From NCBI GenBank assembly GCA_017439345.1, contig JAFSJJ010000001.1:1-64000 (forward strand): a stretch of DNA of 64,000 nt, in the 5' to 3' direction. Below the pieces are notes generated by a model, which saw only the letters and a program-made list of their open reading frames with translations, had not been told where the DNA came from and did no database searches. The first letter of the stretch is position 1, and each line of letters opens with the position of its first letter. The stretch is from Synergistaceae bacterium (GTDB taxonomy: Bacteria; Synergistota; Synergistia; Synergistales; Aminobacteriaceae). Positions 1 through 7,852 of this stretch are shown one piece after another. The position numbers and the translations under genes were made by a program.

Positions 1-133
1 AAAATGTAAATGTAATCGGATAAGGTATTAAATTCCTTTACCGGGTAGAGGCTAGTAAACGAGCCCCAGCGAATAAGGGTGTAACAGCCAAACTTCACTG
101 AAAGCTCGCGACTTTAGTCGTGAGTTGTTTACG
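1..133 (+). mobile_element. Right end of an IS200/IS605-family element (tnpB-associated, omegaRNA-like)
   Basis: The stretch ends in a strong subterminal hairpin, CTCGCGACT (105-113) pairing with AGTCGTGAG (116-124), followed by TTGTTTAC. A GGTAGAGGCTAG/GAGCCCC segment lies upstream. This is the usual look of the 3' end of IS605/IS1341-type elements, where the tnpB 3' UTR doubles as the guide RNA scaffold (omegaRNA). Coding similarity to an aldo/keto reductase resumes immediately after about position 133, so the element appears to have inserted into that gene. The tnpB gene itself, if present, lies left of the window; no TnpB coding sequence is visible here. The family call rests on hairpin style and position, not on a transposase, and the exact boundary is uncertain by a few bases. 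Confidence 0.55.
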
Positions 134-852
134 CTTACCAGAACGAACGCGGAGTCGGTGCAGCAGTCAAAGAGTCAGGAATTCCCAGAAGCGAAATATG
201 GATAACGAGCAAACTTTGGCCGACGGATTATAATTCAGGCAACGCAGCAGAGTCGATTAACAAAATGCTTGAACGTCTTGACACAGATTATATTGATTTA
301 GTATATCTTCATCAGGCAGTCGGCGATTACATGGCAGGCTACAGGGGACTTGAAGAGGCAGTGAGACAGGGCAAGGTCAGGGCAATAGGTCTCTCAAATT
401 TCGACGTGAACGAAGAACGTTTTAATGACGTTCTCGCTAAAGCAGAGATAAAGCCCGCAATAGTTCAGATAGAGCTTCACCCCTATGCACAGCGTAAAGA
501 GTTCCGGAAGAAATGCGCTGATAATAATATAGCCATCGAAGGCTGGTATCCTTTGGGAGGCACTCACGGCGGAAATGATATTTTGTTCAGAGACCCTGTT
601 ATTCTCGAGATCGCAGGACGTTACGGGAAGACTCCGGCTGAGATTATATTACGGTGGCACGTTCAAGAAGGCTTCTCGGCTATACCTGGTTCACGCAATC
701 CGGCTCATATAAAGCAAAATATTTCTGTCTACAGCTTCACTCTTTCTGAGTCTGACATGAATAAAATCCGCGCCCTTGACTCTGAGAAGAGATTCTTTAC
801 GTCGACTTGGGAGGAAATTCAAAGATTTAACGACTGGAGACCAGAAGACTAG
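134..852 (+). pseudogene. Aldo/keto reductase, N-terminus missing (interrupted by IS end)
   Basis: The open frame begins after a TGA at 121-123 and enters AKR similarity directly at AYQNERGVGAA, part of the DTAxAYxNE motif. The catalytic Tyr (AYQNE), Lys (ITSKLWP) and His (VYLHQAV) are present. The first roughly 45 residues, including the first beta-strand and catalytic Asp, are absent because the upstream DNA is the mobile-element end. The C-terminal NADPH-binding part (IPGSRNPAHIKQN) is intact. The family reduces aldehydes and ketones with NADPH, and 2,5-diketo-gluconate reductase-like members are closest. An internal ATG at 265 could allow only a 195-residue fragment without the active-site Tyr and Lys, so I treat it as a disrupted gene. 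Confidence 0.7.
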
Positions 853-915
853 ATAAACATGATTTGAGCGTTCGTGATAGAATTTATAAAAATTTTTTGA
901 GGTGAATCACAAATT

Positions 916-1227
916 ATGAAGATAAATAATATCATGAAGCAGGCTCAAGCAATGCAGTCAAAGATGATGCAGATTCAATCACAGCTCGAGAACGAACACG
1001 TTGAAGCATCAGTCGGCGGAGGCATGGTCAAAGCAACATTCAACGGTCAGGGCGATATAGTCAGCATAACTCTTGACCCTGAAATAATAAATCCCGATGA
1101 TAAAGACATGCTCGAAGATTTAATTCTAAGTGCAGTCCGTGAAGGCCAAAGCAAAGCACGCGACTTAATGAGTACAAGAATGAGCGCAGTTACAGGGGGA
1201 CTCGGCGGACTAATTCCGGGCATGTAA
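916..1227 (+). CDS. ybaB: YbaB/EbfC family nucleoid-associated protein
   Basis: This 103-residue protein has the normal family length. It begins with a Met/Gln-rich helix (MKQAQAMQSKMMQIQSQL), followed by the conserved GGGMVKATFNGQGDIVSITLDPEI segment and a Gly-rich tail (GGLGGLIPGM). YbaB/EbfC dimers bind DNA and influence nucleoid structure. A GAGGTGA ribosome-binding site precedes the ATG. The gene is followed nine bases later by recR, the widespread ybaB-recR pairing. The usual third partner, dnaX, is not upstream; a truncated aldo/keto reductase is there instead. Confidence 0.92.
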   Translation: MKINNIMKQAQAMQSKMMQIQSQLENEHVEASVGGGMVKATFNGQGDIVSITLDPEIINPDDKDMLEDLILSAVREGQSKARDLMSTRMSAVTGGLGGLIPGM

Positions 1228-1236
1228 ATTATTCTC

Positions 1237-1863
1237 ATGGAAGAGCTAATAAAAGAATTAAAGAAATTACCCGGCATAGGCTCAGACGGTGCAAGACGCA
1301 TAATATTTTACTTGATGGGCAAGGGTGCTGCTGAGGTCGACAGATTGACTGCGTTAATAAAATCTACTGTCGTTGATTATAAAATCTGCTCTGAGTGCGG
1401 AAATATCTCGCGCGTTGATCCCTGTGAAATATGCTCTAATCCCCTGAGAGACAAAAGCAAATTATGCATAGTCGAGGACGTTGAAGCCCTAATGAACATC
1501 GAGACCTCGGGCTATTATGACGGCTTGTATCATGTCATGATGACCCACAGGCAGATATTCAGCACAGGTGAACCTGATGACGAACAGCAGGAGAACTTAA
1601 CACGGCACATAAACGAGTTAAAACCCAGTGAAATAATAATAGGCACATCGCCAAACGTAACAGGGCAGTTAATATATTTCGCGATAATGGACGCAATCAA
1701 GGCAAGCGATCATAAGCCCGGCAAGATTACAAGATTTGCTTACGGACTCCCTGCAGGCATTCACGTTGAACACGCTGACAAAACTAGTCTTCACGCAGCA
1801 ATAGACTTCAGGGCACCGGTGGAATTCTATGAAAATGCAAAAATCTCAAGCGCAAGAATTTAG
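1237..1863 (+). CDS. recR: Recombination mediator RecR
   Basis: The 208-residue product acts with RecF/RecO in loading RecA at gaps during recombinational repair. Visible domains in order are a helix-hairpin-helix (LKKLPGIGSDGARR, about residues 8-21), a four-Cys zinc finger (Cys51, 54, 63, 66) and a Toprim domain starting at LCIVEDVEAL (about 77). The C-terminal FAYGLPAGIHVEHAD block is also conserved. It is translationally coupled to ybaB. Its last 35 bases overlap the start of ispDF, and its tail (KISSARI) therefore differs from most RecR ends. Confidence 0.96.
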   Translation: MEELIKELKKLPGIGSDGARRIIFYLMGKGAAEVDRLTALIKSTVVDYKICSECGNISRVDPCEICSNPLRDKSKLCIVEDVEALMNIETSGYYDGLYHVMMTHRQIFSTGEPDDEQQENLTRHINELKPSEIIIGTSPNVTGQLIYFAIMDAIKASDHKPGKITRFAYGLPAGIHVEHADKTSLHAAIDFRAPVEFYENAKISSARI

Positions 1864-2965
1864 CTTCATCATAGCAGCAGGCGGTCAGGGTTCAAGATTC
1901 AATTCACACGAACGAAAGCAGTTCATGACCCTGAATAATAAAGAGTTGTGGGTTCACAGCGCAGAAATTGCGAGTCAAACCGGTATTGACGAGATAATAT
2001 TAGTCATTCCGCAAGAGTGCATGACACGCGATTATAATTGCAGCGTTAATATAAAGTTAGTAGCTGGAGGTTCTTCACGTCCTGAGTCAGTAATGAACGG
2101 TCTATTAGCTTCAAGTAAGAAATATGCTTTGATTCATGACGGAGCAAGACCGCTATTAACAGCAAACTTAATCGAGAAATTAATTAATAACACGACTGAC
2201 GAAAGAGGCTGCATTCCCGTAATGCCGGTAAGTGAAGCACTCAAGCACATATCAGGCGATGATATATCAAGCGTCCCCCGTGAAGATTTATATACGACTC
2301 AGACTCCGCAGAGCTTTAATCGTGAGAAATTAATTCTTGCGTTGAGAAATAATATGCAGGTCAAAGACGAAGCAGAAGCATGGCTTGATTCAGGAAATAA
2401 ATTAAATCACGTTGCAGGAGAGCGCGAAAATATTAAAATCACTTATCCTGAAGATTTAGAGTTTGCACAGAAATTATCACGCGAAAATATTATCATGAGA
2501 ACAGGAATAGGCTACGATATTCATAGATTAATACCGGAACGCAAATTGATTCTCGGCGGAGTGTTAATCCCTGATTCAAAATTAGGCTTACTCGGACACA
2601 GCGACTCAGATGTATTGACTCATGCAGTCATGGATTCGATATTAGGAGCTTGCAGACTTCCGGATATAGGCAATTTATTCCCTGCAAGTGATGAGAAATT
2701 CAAAGATGCAAATAGTATCGAGTTATTGAGTCAAGTTATGAGTCTCGTTAAGTCTTCAGGCTGTGAAGTTGATTACGTTGACAGCGTTGTCAAAGCCCAA
2801 GTTCCAAGATTAAATAAATATCGTGATGAAATTATTGCTGGTCTGAGTAAATTTTTCGAGTTCAATCTTAAATTCAAGTCCGGTGAAAATCTTGACGACA
2901 ACGGCAGAGGCTTATGCATTGAAGCTCAGGCATTGGCTACAGTGATTAAGAGAAGGTGTGAATAA
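1829..2965 (+). CDS. ispDF: Bifunctional IspD/IspF (MEP isoprenoid pathway)
   Basis: One 378-residue chain carries two MEP-pathway enzymes. Residues about 11-215 are IspD (2-C-methyl-D-erythritol 4-phosphate cytidylyltransferase): FIIAAGGQGSRF nucleotide loop, IHDGARPLL and TQTPQSF. Residues 223-378 are IspF (MECDP synthase): GIGYDIHRL gives the Asp-x-His metal ligands and GHSDSDVLTHAVMD the second conserved block. The canonical PKQ of IspD reads RKQ here. Fused IspDF is well known in alpha- and epsilonproteobacteria; length and domain order match those fusions. The start overlaps recR by 35 bases and the end overlaps the next small ORF by 8 bases, so the whole set is probably one transcript. 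Confidence 0.94.
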   Translation: MKMQKSQAQEFSFIIAAGGQGSRFNSHERKQFMTLNNKELWVHSAEIASQTGIDEIILVIPQECMTRDYNCSVNIKLVAGGSSRPESVMNGLLASSKKYALIHDGARPLLTANLIEKLINNTTDERGCIPVMPVSEALKHISGDDISSVPREDLYTTQTPQSFNREKLILALRNNMQVKDEAEAWLDSGNKLNHVAGERENIKITYPEDLEFAQKLSRENIIMRTGIGYDIHRLIPERKLILGGVLIPDSKLGLLGHSDSDVLTHAVMDSILGACRLPDIGNLFPASDEKFKDANSIELLSQVMSLVKSSGCEVDYVDSVVKAQVPRLNKYRDEIIAGLSKFFEFNLKFKSGENLDDNGRGLCIEAQALATVIKRRCE

Positions 2966-3149
2966 AATGCTGATGTTCTCCCATAACCATGAATGCGACG
3001 CTAAACACTGGTTCGGGGAAATTGCCCTCAACGGCTTTGAAGAGTATATCTTGACTGATGATATTATCGAACCTGCTGTGTTTGACTCTTACAATGACTT
3101 CATAGACCACAGCTGGAGCGATTTTGTATCTGACAGCGCATTTAATTAA
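2958..3149 (+). CDS. Small hypothetical protein
   Basis: This 63-residue acidic product starts in an 8-base overlap with ispDF and stops two bases before tsaD. That tight packing supports it being translated. It is rich in aromatic residues and Asp/Glu (HWFGEI, EEYILTDD, FIDHSWSDF) and has no signal peptide, membrane helix or Cys pair motif. I do not recognise a family. Confidence 0.55.
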   Translation: MNKMLMFSHNHECDAKHWFGEIALNGFEEYILTDDIIEPAVFDSYNDFIDHSWSDFVSDSAFN

Positions 3150-3151
3150 TC

Positions 3152-4138
3152 ATGCTGATATTAGGAATCGAAACGAGCTGCGATGACACAGGCGTTGCAG
3201 TCTTGAGAGATAAAGAAATCCTGTGCGAATTATTATCGAGTCAAATCAAGTTTCATGCTTCTTACGGAGGCGTAATTCCCGAGATGGCAGCACGCAAACA
3301 CTTAGAGAACTTGTTACCCCTTGTAAATCTTGCTTTGAGTGAATGCAAAATATCAGGCCAAGAGCTTGACTTAATCGCAGTTACACGAGGTCCCGGCTTA
3401 ATGGGTGCATTGATGGTCGGAGTTCAGACGGCAAGAGCATTATCTCAAGTGTGGCAGGTTCCGTTAATAGGCATAAATCATCTTGAAGGCCACATGTTCG
3501 CAGGACTGGGAAATATTCAGCCTCCGTTCTTAGCGTTAATAGTCAGCGGAGGACATACTGAAATTATAGAAGTCAAAGAGTTCGGCAGCTATAAACTTCT
3601 TGGCCAGACTAGAGACGATGCAGCAGGTGAGGCTTTCGACAAGGGAGCAAAGATTTTAGGACTTAAATATCCCGGAGGCCCCGAAATAGAGAAATTATCG
3701 CGTTCAGGCAATTCAAGAGCTTATGATTTCCCTGTGCCGTTAAAGAATAGTGATAAGATCGAGTTCAGCTTCAGCGGTCTGAAAACTGCTTTGTTGTGGC
3801 AGGTGAAAAAATTTGCGTCAAGTGAAGAACTTAATGCGAATATAAATAATTTATGTGCATCGTATCAAGCTGCGATAATAGAGTCATTAATTGCGAAGTT
3901 AAAACTTGCTGTGAAATTAACAGGTATAAAGCAAGTATGCATTTCCGGCGGAGTGAGTGCTAACGGTGCGTTCAGAGATGCTTTGACCCGTGAGAAAACT
4001 TTTAGAGTGAGTCTGCCTGAGTTGAAACGCTGTACTGATAATGCAGTGATGATAGCTCTTGCAGGTCAGAATAGATATTTGCGCGAGGGAATCATTGAGC
4101 CTGAAGTCATAGCAGACCCTTCACTTCACGAAATATAA
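3152..4138 (+). CDS. tsaD: tRNA N6-threonylcarbamoyladenosine synthase subunit TsaD
   Basis: TsaD transfers the threonylcarbamoyl group from TC-AMP to A37 of ANN-decoding tRNAs, with TsaB and TsaE. The 328-residue sequence has the ASKHA start (GIETSCDDTGVAVL), the metal-binding His pair (H110 and H114 in NHLEGHMFAG), the SGGHTEI loop and the C-terminal SGGVSANGAFRD and DNAVMIALAG blocks. It is slightly shorter than the common 335-345 residues but complete. tsaB and tsaE are not in this window. Confidence 0.96.
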   Translation: MLILGIETSCDDTGVAVLRDKEILCELLSSQIKFHASYGGVIPEMAARKHLENLLPLVNLALSECKISGQELDLIAVTRGPGLMGALMVGVQTARALSQVWQVPLIGINHLEGHMFAGLGNIQPPFLALIVSGGHTEIIEVKEFGSYKLLGQTRDDAAGEAFDKGAKILGLKYPGGPEIEKLSRSGNSRAYDFPVPLKNSDKIEFSFSGLKTALLWQVKKFASSEELNANINNLCASYQAAIIESLIAKLKLAVKLTGIKQVCISGGVSANGAFRDALTREKTFRVSLPELKRCTDNAVMIALAGQNRYLREGIIEPEVIADPSLHEI

Positions 4139-4155
4139 AATCATTAGAAATGAGG

Positions 4156-4182
4156 TTGACTTTTTTGACAAGTGCATATAAT
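4156..4182 (+). promoter_or_regulatory. Putative sigma70-type promoter before the acyltransferase remnant
   Basis: TTGACT at 4156-4161 is followed after 15 bases by a perfect TATAAT at 4177-4182. The spacer is short. It sits just upstream of the acyltransferase pseudogene and would read rightward into it. Confidence 0.35.
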
Positions 4183-4457
4183 GATAATTTAAGAGAGCAG
4201 AGAGCAGAGAGCCTACTATTTTGACTTTTTACGGGTAGCAGCTTCGTTTGCAGTTATAGTAATTCACATAGCAGCTTCAAAATGGTACACTACAAACGTT
4301 CGCTCTTATGAATGGCAGGTAATAAATTTCTGGCACAGTGCTCCTGTCCGGTGGGCAGTTCCCATATTCGTAATGATCAGCGGGGCATTGTTCATTTTCG
4401 TTTATGATTTCTGCTGTGATTAATAATATTCCCGTCCTGAAAAAATATATCGTGTGA
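4181..4457 (+). pseudogene. Acyltransferase-3 family remnant with large internal deletion
   Basis: Frame 4214-4423 encodes YFDFLRVAASFAVIVIH, then AASKWYTTN, and later RWAVPIFVMISGALF, the N-terminal two membrane segments of acyltransferase-3 (OafA/WecH type) proteins. In another frame, 4407-4457 encodes ISAVINNIPVLKKYIV followed by a stop, which resembles the C-terminal end of the same family. About 250 residues between these parts are missing and the frame shifts at the join. At the 5' end, ATG-ATA-ATT is followed by a stop and a GAGAGCA-type short repeat. The gene is therefore a relic of an internal deletion. Intact members O-acetylate surface polysaccharides. Confidence 0.7.
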
Positions 4458-4460
4458 GTG

Positions 4461-7016
4461 TTATATTTCTCTGCTCTTGGTGCTGAACTTGTGAAGGAGC
4501 TTTAGTGCCTGCAATGGTGTTATATTGTCAATGTCAAGAGAAGCTAACTCCTCGATAATTGCATCGCTCTCCGGTGATAAAAGCATTATCTGACGCTTCA
4601 GAGCCTTTTGCTGCAACGGTTCAGGGATTGTCTTTGAATCTATGTTAGTTCCTTCACGCTCGAATATAGCAAGTAAGTCAAATGCCCTTCTCAAGACTAT
4701 ATCAGGAAGTCCGGCCAGTCTCGCAACTTCAATCCCATAAGACCTTGACGCAGGACCCTCTATAACCTGATGCAAAAATAATATTCCTGAGTCATTTTCG
4801 CTGACTTTCATAGAGTAATTCTTTATTCCTGATAATCTCTGCTCTAAGCATGTCAACTCGTGATAGTGAGTCGCAAATAGAACCCGTGCCCTTGAAGTCT
4901 GGAGATACTCAAGAACTGCCCATGCTATGCTCATGCCGTCAAATGTCGCTGTCCCCCTGCCTACTTCGTCAAGAATTATTAAGCTCCTGTCAGTAAGATT
5001 ATTTAATATATTCGCAGTCTCGAGCATCTCAATCATGAAAGTAGAATTGCCACGTAATAAATCATCACGCGCCCCGATTCGAGTAAAAATTCTGTCTACG
5101 AGTCCTATATTCGCAGCTTCAGCAGGAATGAATAACCCAGCCTGAGCCATGATAGTTAATAATGCAGTCATTCTCAGCCACGTTGATTTACCAGCCATGT
5201 TAGGACCTGTTAATATTATTATTCGCGATGACTCGTTTATATTCACGTCATTAGGGGTGAAGCCTGAGAGCTTTAACTCTGACTCAATTACAGGGTGACG
5301 GCCATTAGTGATATTAATGCTAGTTGACTCGTTGATAATCGGACGTACATAATTTCTCTCACGCGCTAGAACTGCACATGAAGCTATGCAGTCAATTAAG
5401 CCAAGTAAACGCCCGGTCAATTGCAAGTCTTTGCTGTGAGTCAAAACTTTCTGGATAACTTGATTATATAACTCGTTCTCAAGTCTTGATATTTCTGACT
5501 CACTGGCATTCATTCGAGACTCAAAATTTTTTAATTCCGGAGTCGTGTAGCGTTTCGCATTAACTAGAGTCTGAGTCTGCCTGAAATATTCCGGAGTTAT
5601 CGTTAAGCCCCCTTTGCCGACTTCAAGATAATAGCCGAATGCATTTGTATAGCCTGCCTTAAGTTTCGGTGTCTGAGTGTTGGCCCGTTCACGTTCAAGA
5701 TATTCTGCAAGCCATGATTCACCGTCTGATGATATACTGCGCCACCGGTCAAGCTCCGAGTCAAAACCTGATTTAATGACGTTATTAGCATTTCGAGTCA
5801 AGTTATCTTCAAGTGAGTCATCAAGATAAATATTCAGTTCGCTCAAGTCGGGAATTCCGTTAATGATTTCGTGCAAAATATCAAGTGCCTTAATATCTGG
5901 AATGATTCGCAAAGTGTCTCGTATTGCAGCTAGATCTAAAGGGTTCGAAGTCTTCAGTGCAAGCCGTGATAATGCCCGCTCTATATCTCGAGTCCCTGAT
6001 AGTAAATCCCTGAGTCTTGAACATGTGCTTATATCCTGAACAAGTGAGTTAATTGCTTCTTGACGCTTCTTGATTCTATTTATGTCCATCAGAGGACGTA
6101 ACAGCCAGTCTTTGAGAGTGCGTTTACCCATAGGAGTGCGCGTTTTATCGAGTGTCTGCAAGAGTGAAATGCTGTCCCCTGCAACTTCTGGAATAAGCTG
6201 AAGATTTATTACGGCCGAAGTATCAAGACTCATTATGTTCTTTAAGGCTAACGGCGATAACTTGAGAATATTATTAATCGATGTGAATTGAGTCGCTGTA
6301 AGATAATCAAGGACTGCCCACGCTGGAGCAATACACGTATCAGACTCGTTGATGCCAAAGCCTTCAAGCCTCGACGAGTTCAGCGCAGATTTTAATTTTC
6401 CCGCAGCATTCGTTAATCTGAAACTCTCAGGACTTACGGGAAGCAAATTATATTCTTTGAGTGAGTCAGGAATATTTTTCACGTTCGATGGGTAAAGAAT
6501 TTCTCCCGGTGCAAACGCCGTGATTAATGCAAGTGCCTCGCGTTCGGGTAAAGTGCCTGCCTCAAGATTTCCTGTGTCGACTGATAATAAAGCGAGTGAA
6601 ATTTTATTCTTGACAGGATATATTGCTGCCAAATGTCCCGAGTCAAATGCAAAGCTCTCTTCTGGGACATAAGTGCCTGGTGTAGCTACTCGAACTATTT
6701 CGCGGTTGACTATAGCTCCTGATTTAGCCTCGCCGACTTGTTCACATATTGCTGCCCTGTAGCCTGCCTTGATTAACTTATCAAGATATACATTCAGTGC
6801 GTGATGTGGAATTCCTGCCATAGGAATTTTTTTCTCGGTATCGCGTGCTGTGAGTGCAATATCAAGAGTCTTAGAAGCTGTTCTTGCGTCATCGAAAAAT
6901 AACTCGTAGAAATCTCCCATTCTGAATAATAATAAAGCGTCAGGATATTGAGACTTGAAAGATTTATACTGCTCGAGCCAAGGCGTTATTTTAATGTCAT
7001 CAGGTATTATTTTCAT
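4461..7016 (-). CDS. mutS: DNA mismatch repair protein MutS
   Basis: The 851-residue protein recognises mismatches and small loops. The mismatch-contacting Phe-x-Glu lies in FRMGDFYELF (residues 31-40). The C-terminal ATPase has Walker A (TGPNMAGKSTWLRM), Walker B (IILDEVGRGTATFDG) and the ATHYHEL switch. Length and domain order are those of MutS1, so this is not the MutS2 form. The stop is four bases from the end of the convergent acyltransferase remnant. A ttcA-like gene lies 12 bases upstream on the same strand. No mutL is in the window. Confidence 0.97.
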   Translation of the reverse strand: MKIIPDDIKITPWLEQYKSFKSQYPDALLLFRMGDFYELFFDDARTASKTLDIALTARDTEKKIPMAGIPHHALNVYLDKLIKAGYRAAICEQVGEAKSGAIVNREIVRVATPGTYVPEESFAFDSGHLAAIYPVKNKISLALLSVDTGNLEAGTLPEREALALITAFAPGEILYPSNVKNIPDSLKEYNLLPVSPESFRLTNAAGKLKSALNSSRLEGFGINESDTCIAPAWAVLDYLTATQFTSINNILKLSPLALKNIMSLDTSAVINLQLIPEVAGDSISLLQTLDKTRTPMGKRTLKDWLLRPLMDINRIKKRQEAINSLVQDISTCSRLRDLLSGTRDIERALSRLALKTSNPLDLAAIRDTLRIIPDIKALDILHEIINGIPDLSELNIYLDDSLEDNLTRNANNVIKSGFDSELDRWRSISSDGESWLAEYLERERANTQTPKLKAGYTNAFGYYLEVGKGGLTITPEYFRQTQTLVNAKRYTTPELKNFESRMNASESEISRLENELYNQVIQKVLTHSKDLQLTGRLLGLIDCIASCAVLARERNYVRPIINESTSINITNGRHPVIESELKLSGFTPNDVNINESSRIIILTGPNMAGKSTWLRMTALLTIMAQAGLFIPAEAANIGLVDRIFTRIGARDDLLRGNSTFMIEMLETANILNNLTDRSLIILDEVGRGTATFDGMSIAWAVLEYLQTSRARVLFATHYHELTCLEQRLSGIKNYSMKVSENDSGILFLHQVIEGPASRSYGIEVARLAGLPDIVLRRAFDLLAIFEREGTNIDSKTIPEPLQQKALKRQIMLLSPESDAIIEELASLDIDNITPLQALKLLHKFSTKSREI

Positions 7017-7028
7017 AATTTATATATT

Positions 7029-7730
7029 TTACCAGTTCAGTGCATGAATAATTTTCGCGTATAAATCAGGAACGTAATTTTTTCGCAGATTAGAAACTAT
7101 TTCGCGTATATTATCTCTATGAGTATGACCGGCAAACGGACATGTTGACTCTATAACAGGAAGTTCAAGGCGTTTGACTTCATCGATAATCATTGCTTCA
7201 CTAGATAATACTAACGGCCTTATGACGTGAATATTTGCTCTTGACATGAATGCAGCAGGATAAAAACTTTGTGAACGTCCTGTGTGAAATAAATTCAGAA
7301 AAAATGTCTCTACAGCGTCATCAATGGTGTGTCCGAGTGCCAGCTTATTAAACCCGTGAGACGATGCAAAATGACTCAGAATTCCCCGCCTCATGTTCGC
7401 ACAGAATGAACACGGTGATTTCTCTTGACGTAAATTAATTATATCGATTATGGGCTGTTCGTGAATGTGATACTCTATTTCGTGAACTCTGCAATAATCT
7501 TCAAGAGGCTTCGTGTTCATGTCAGATGTGATTTTCACTGTCAATGCAGCTAAATCAAATTTCACCGGCGAATGAGCTGAGAAATGCTTTAACGCCTGAA
7601 GCATTAATATACTGTCCTTGCCTCCTGATAATGCAGCAAGAACTTTATCACCGGGATTAATCATGTGATACTGCGATAACGCTTTGCCTATAGAACGTCT
7701 TAAAGAATGCGATAACTCTAAATTTTTCAT
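7029..7730 (-). CDS. ttcA: TtcA-type tRNA thiolation PP-loop protein
   Basis: This 233-residue N-type PP-loop ATPase has SGGKDSILML (about residues 34-43), a Cys-x2-Cys block (SPCSFCANMRRG) and a later conserved Cys (ESTCPFAG), the arrangement of TtcA-family tRNA 2-thiocytidine-32 synthases. TtcA binds a 4Fe-4S cluster through these cysteines. It is shorter than E. coli TtcA (about 311 residues) at both ends, so a related tRNA-sulfur-transfer role is possible. It appears to be the first gene of the mutS transcript. Confidence 0.75.
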   Translation of the reverse strand: MKNLELSHSLRRSIGKALSQYHMINPGDKVLAALSGGKDSILMLQALKHFSAHSPVKFDLAALTVKITSDMNTKPLEDYCRVHEIEYHIHEQPIIDIINLRQEKSPCSFCANMRRGILSHFASSHGFNKLALGHTIDDAVETFFLNLFHTGRSQSFYPAAFMSRANIHVIRPLVLSSEAMIIDEVKRLELPVIESTCPFAGHTHRDNIREIVSNLRKNYVPDLYAKIIHALNW

Positions 7731-7852
7731 GATGATAATTATACTCTTGCGCGAATGTTGATTTTCTTTTGTGAATGTCGTTCTAAATGGGTGTAATTGA
7801 TCTTTGCTTTGAGATATAATTTTATGATTAAATTTATATATTCAGGAGGTAA

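Noticed and set aside
1047-1301. Minus-strand reading frame across ybaB and recR
   Set aside because: It is antisense to two well-supported genes and has no plausible start context or recognisable product.
7797-7820. Promoter with TTGATC and TATAAT before the surface-protein gene
   Set aside because: TATAAT at 7815-7820 is good, but the spacing to TTGATC is only 12 bases, so the -35 is not supported.
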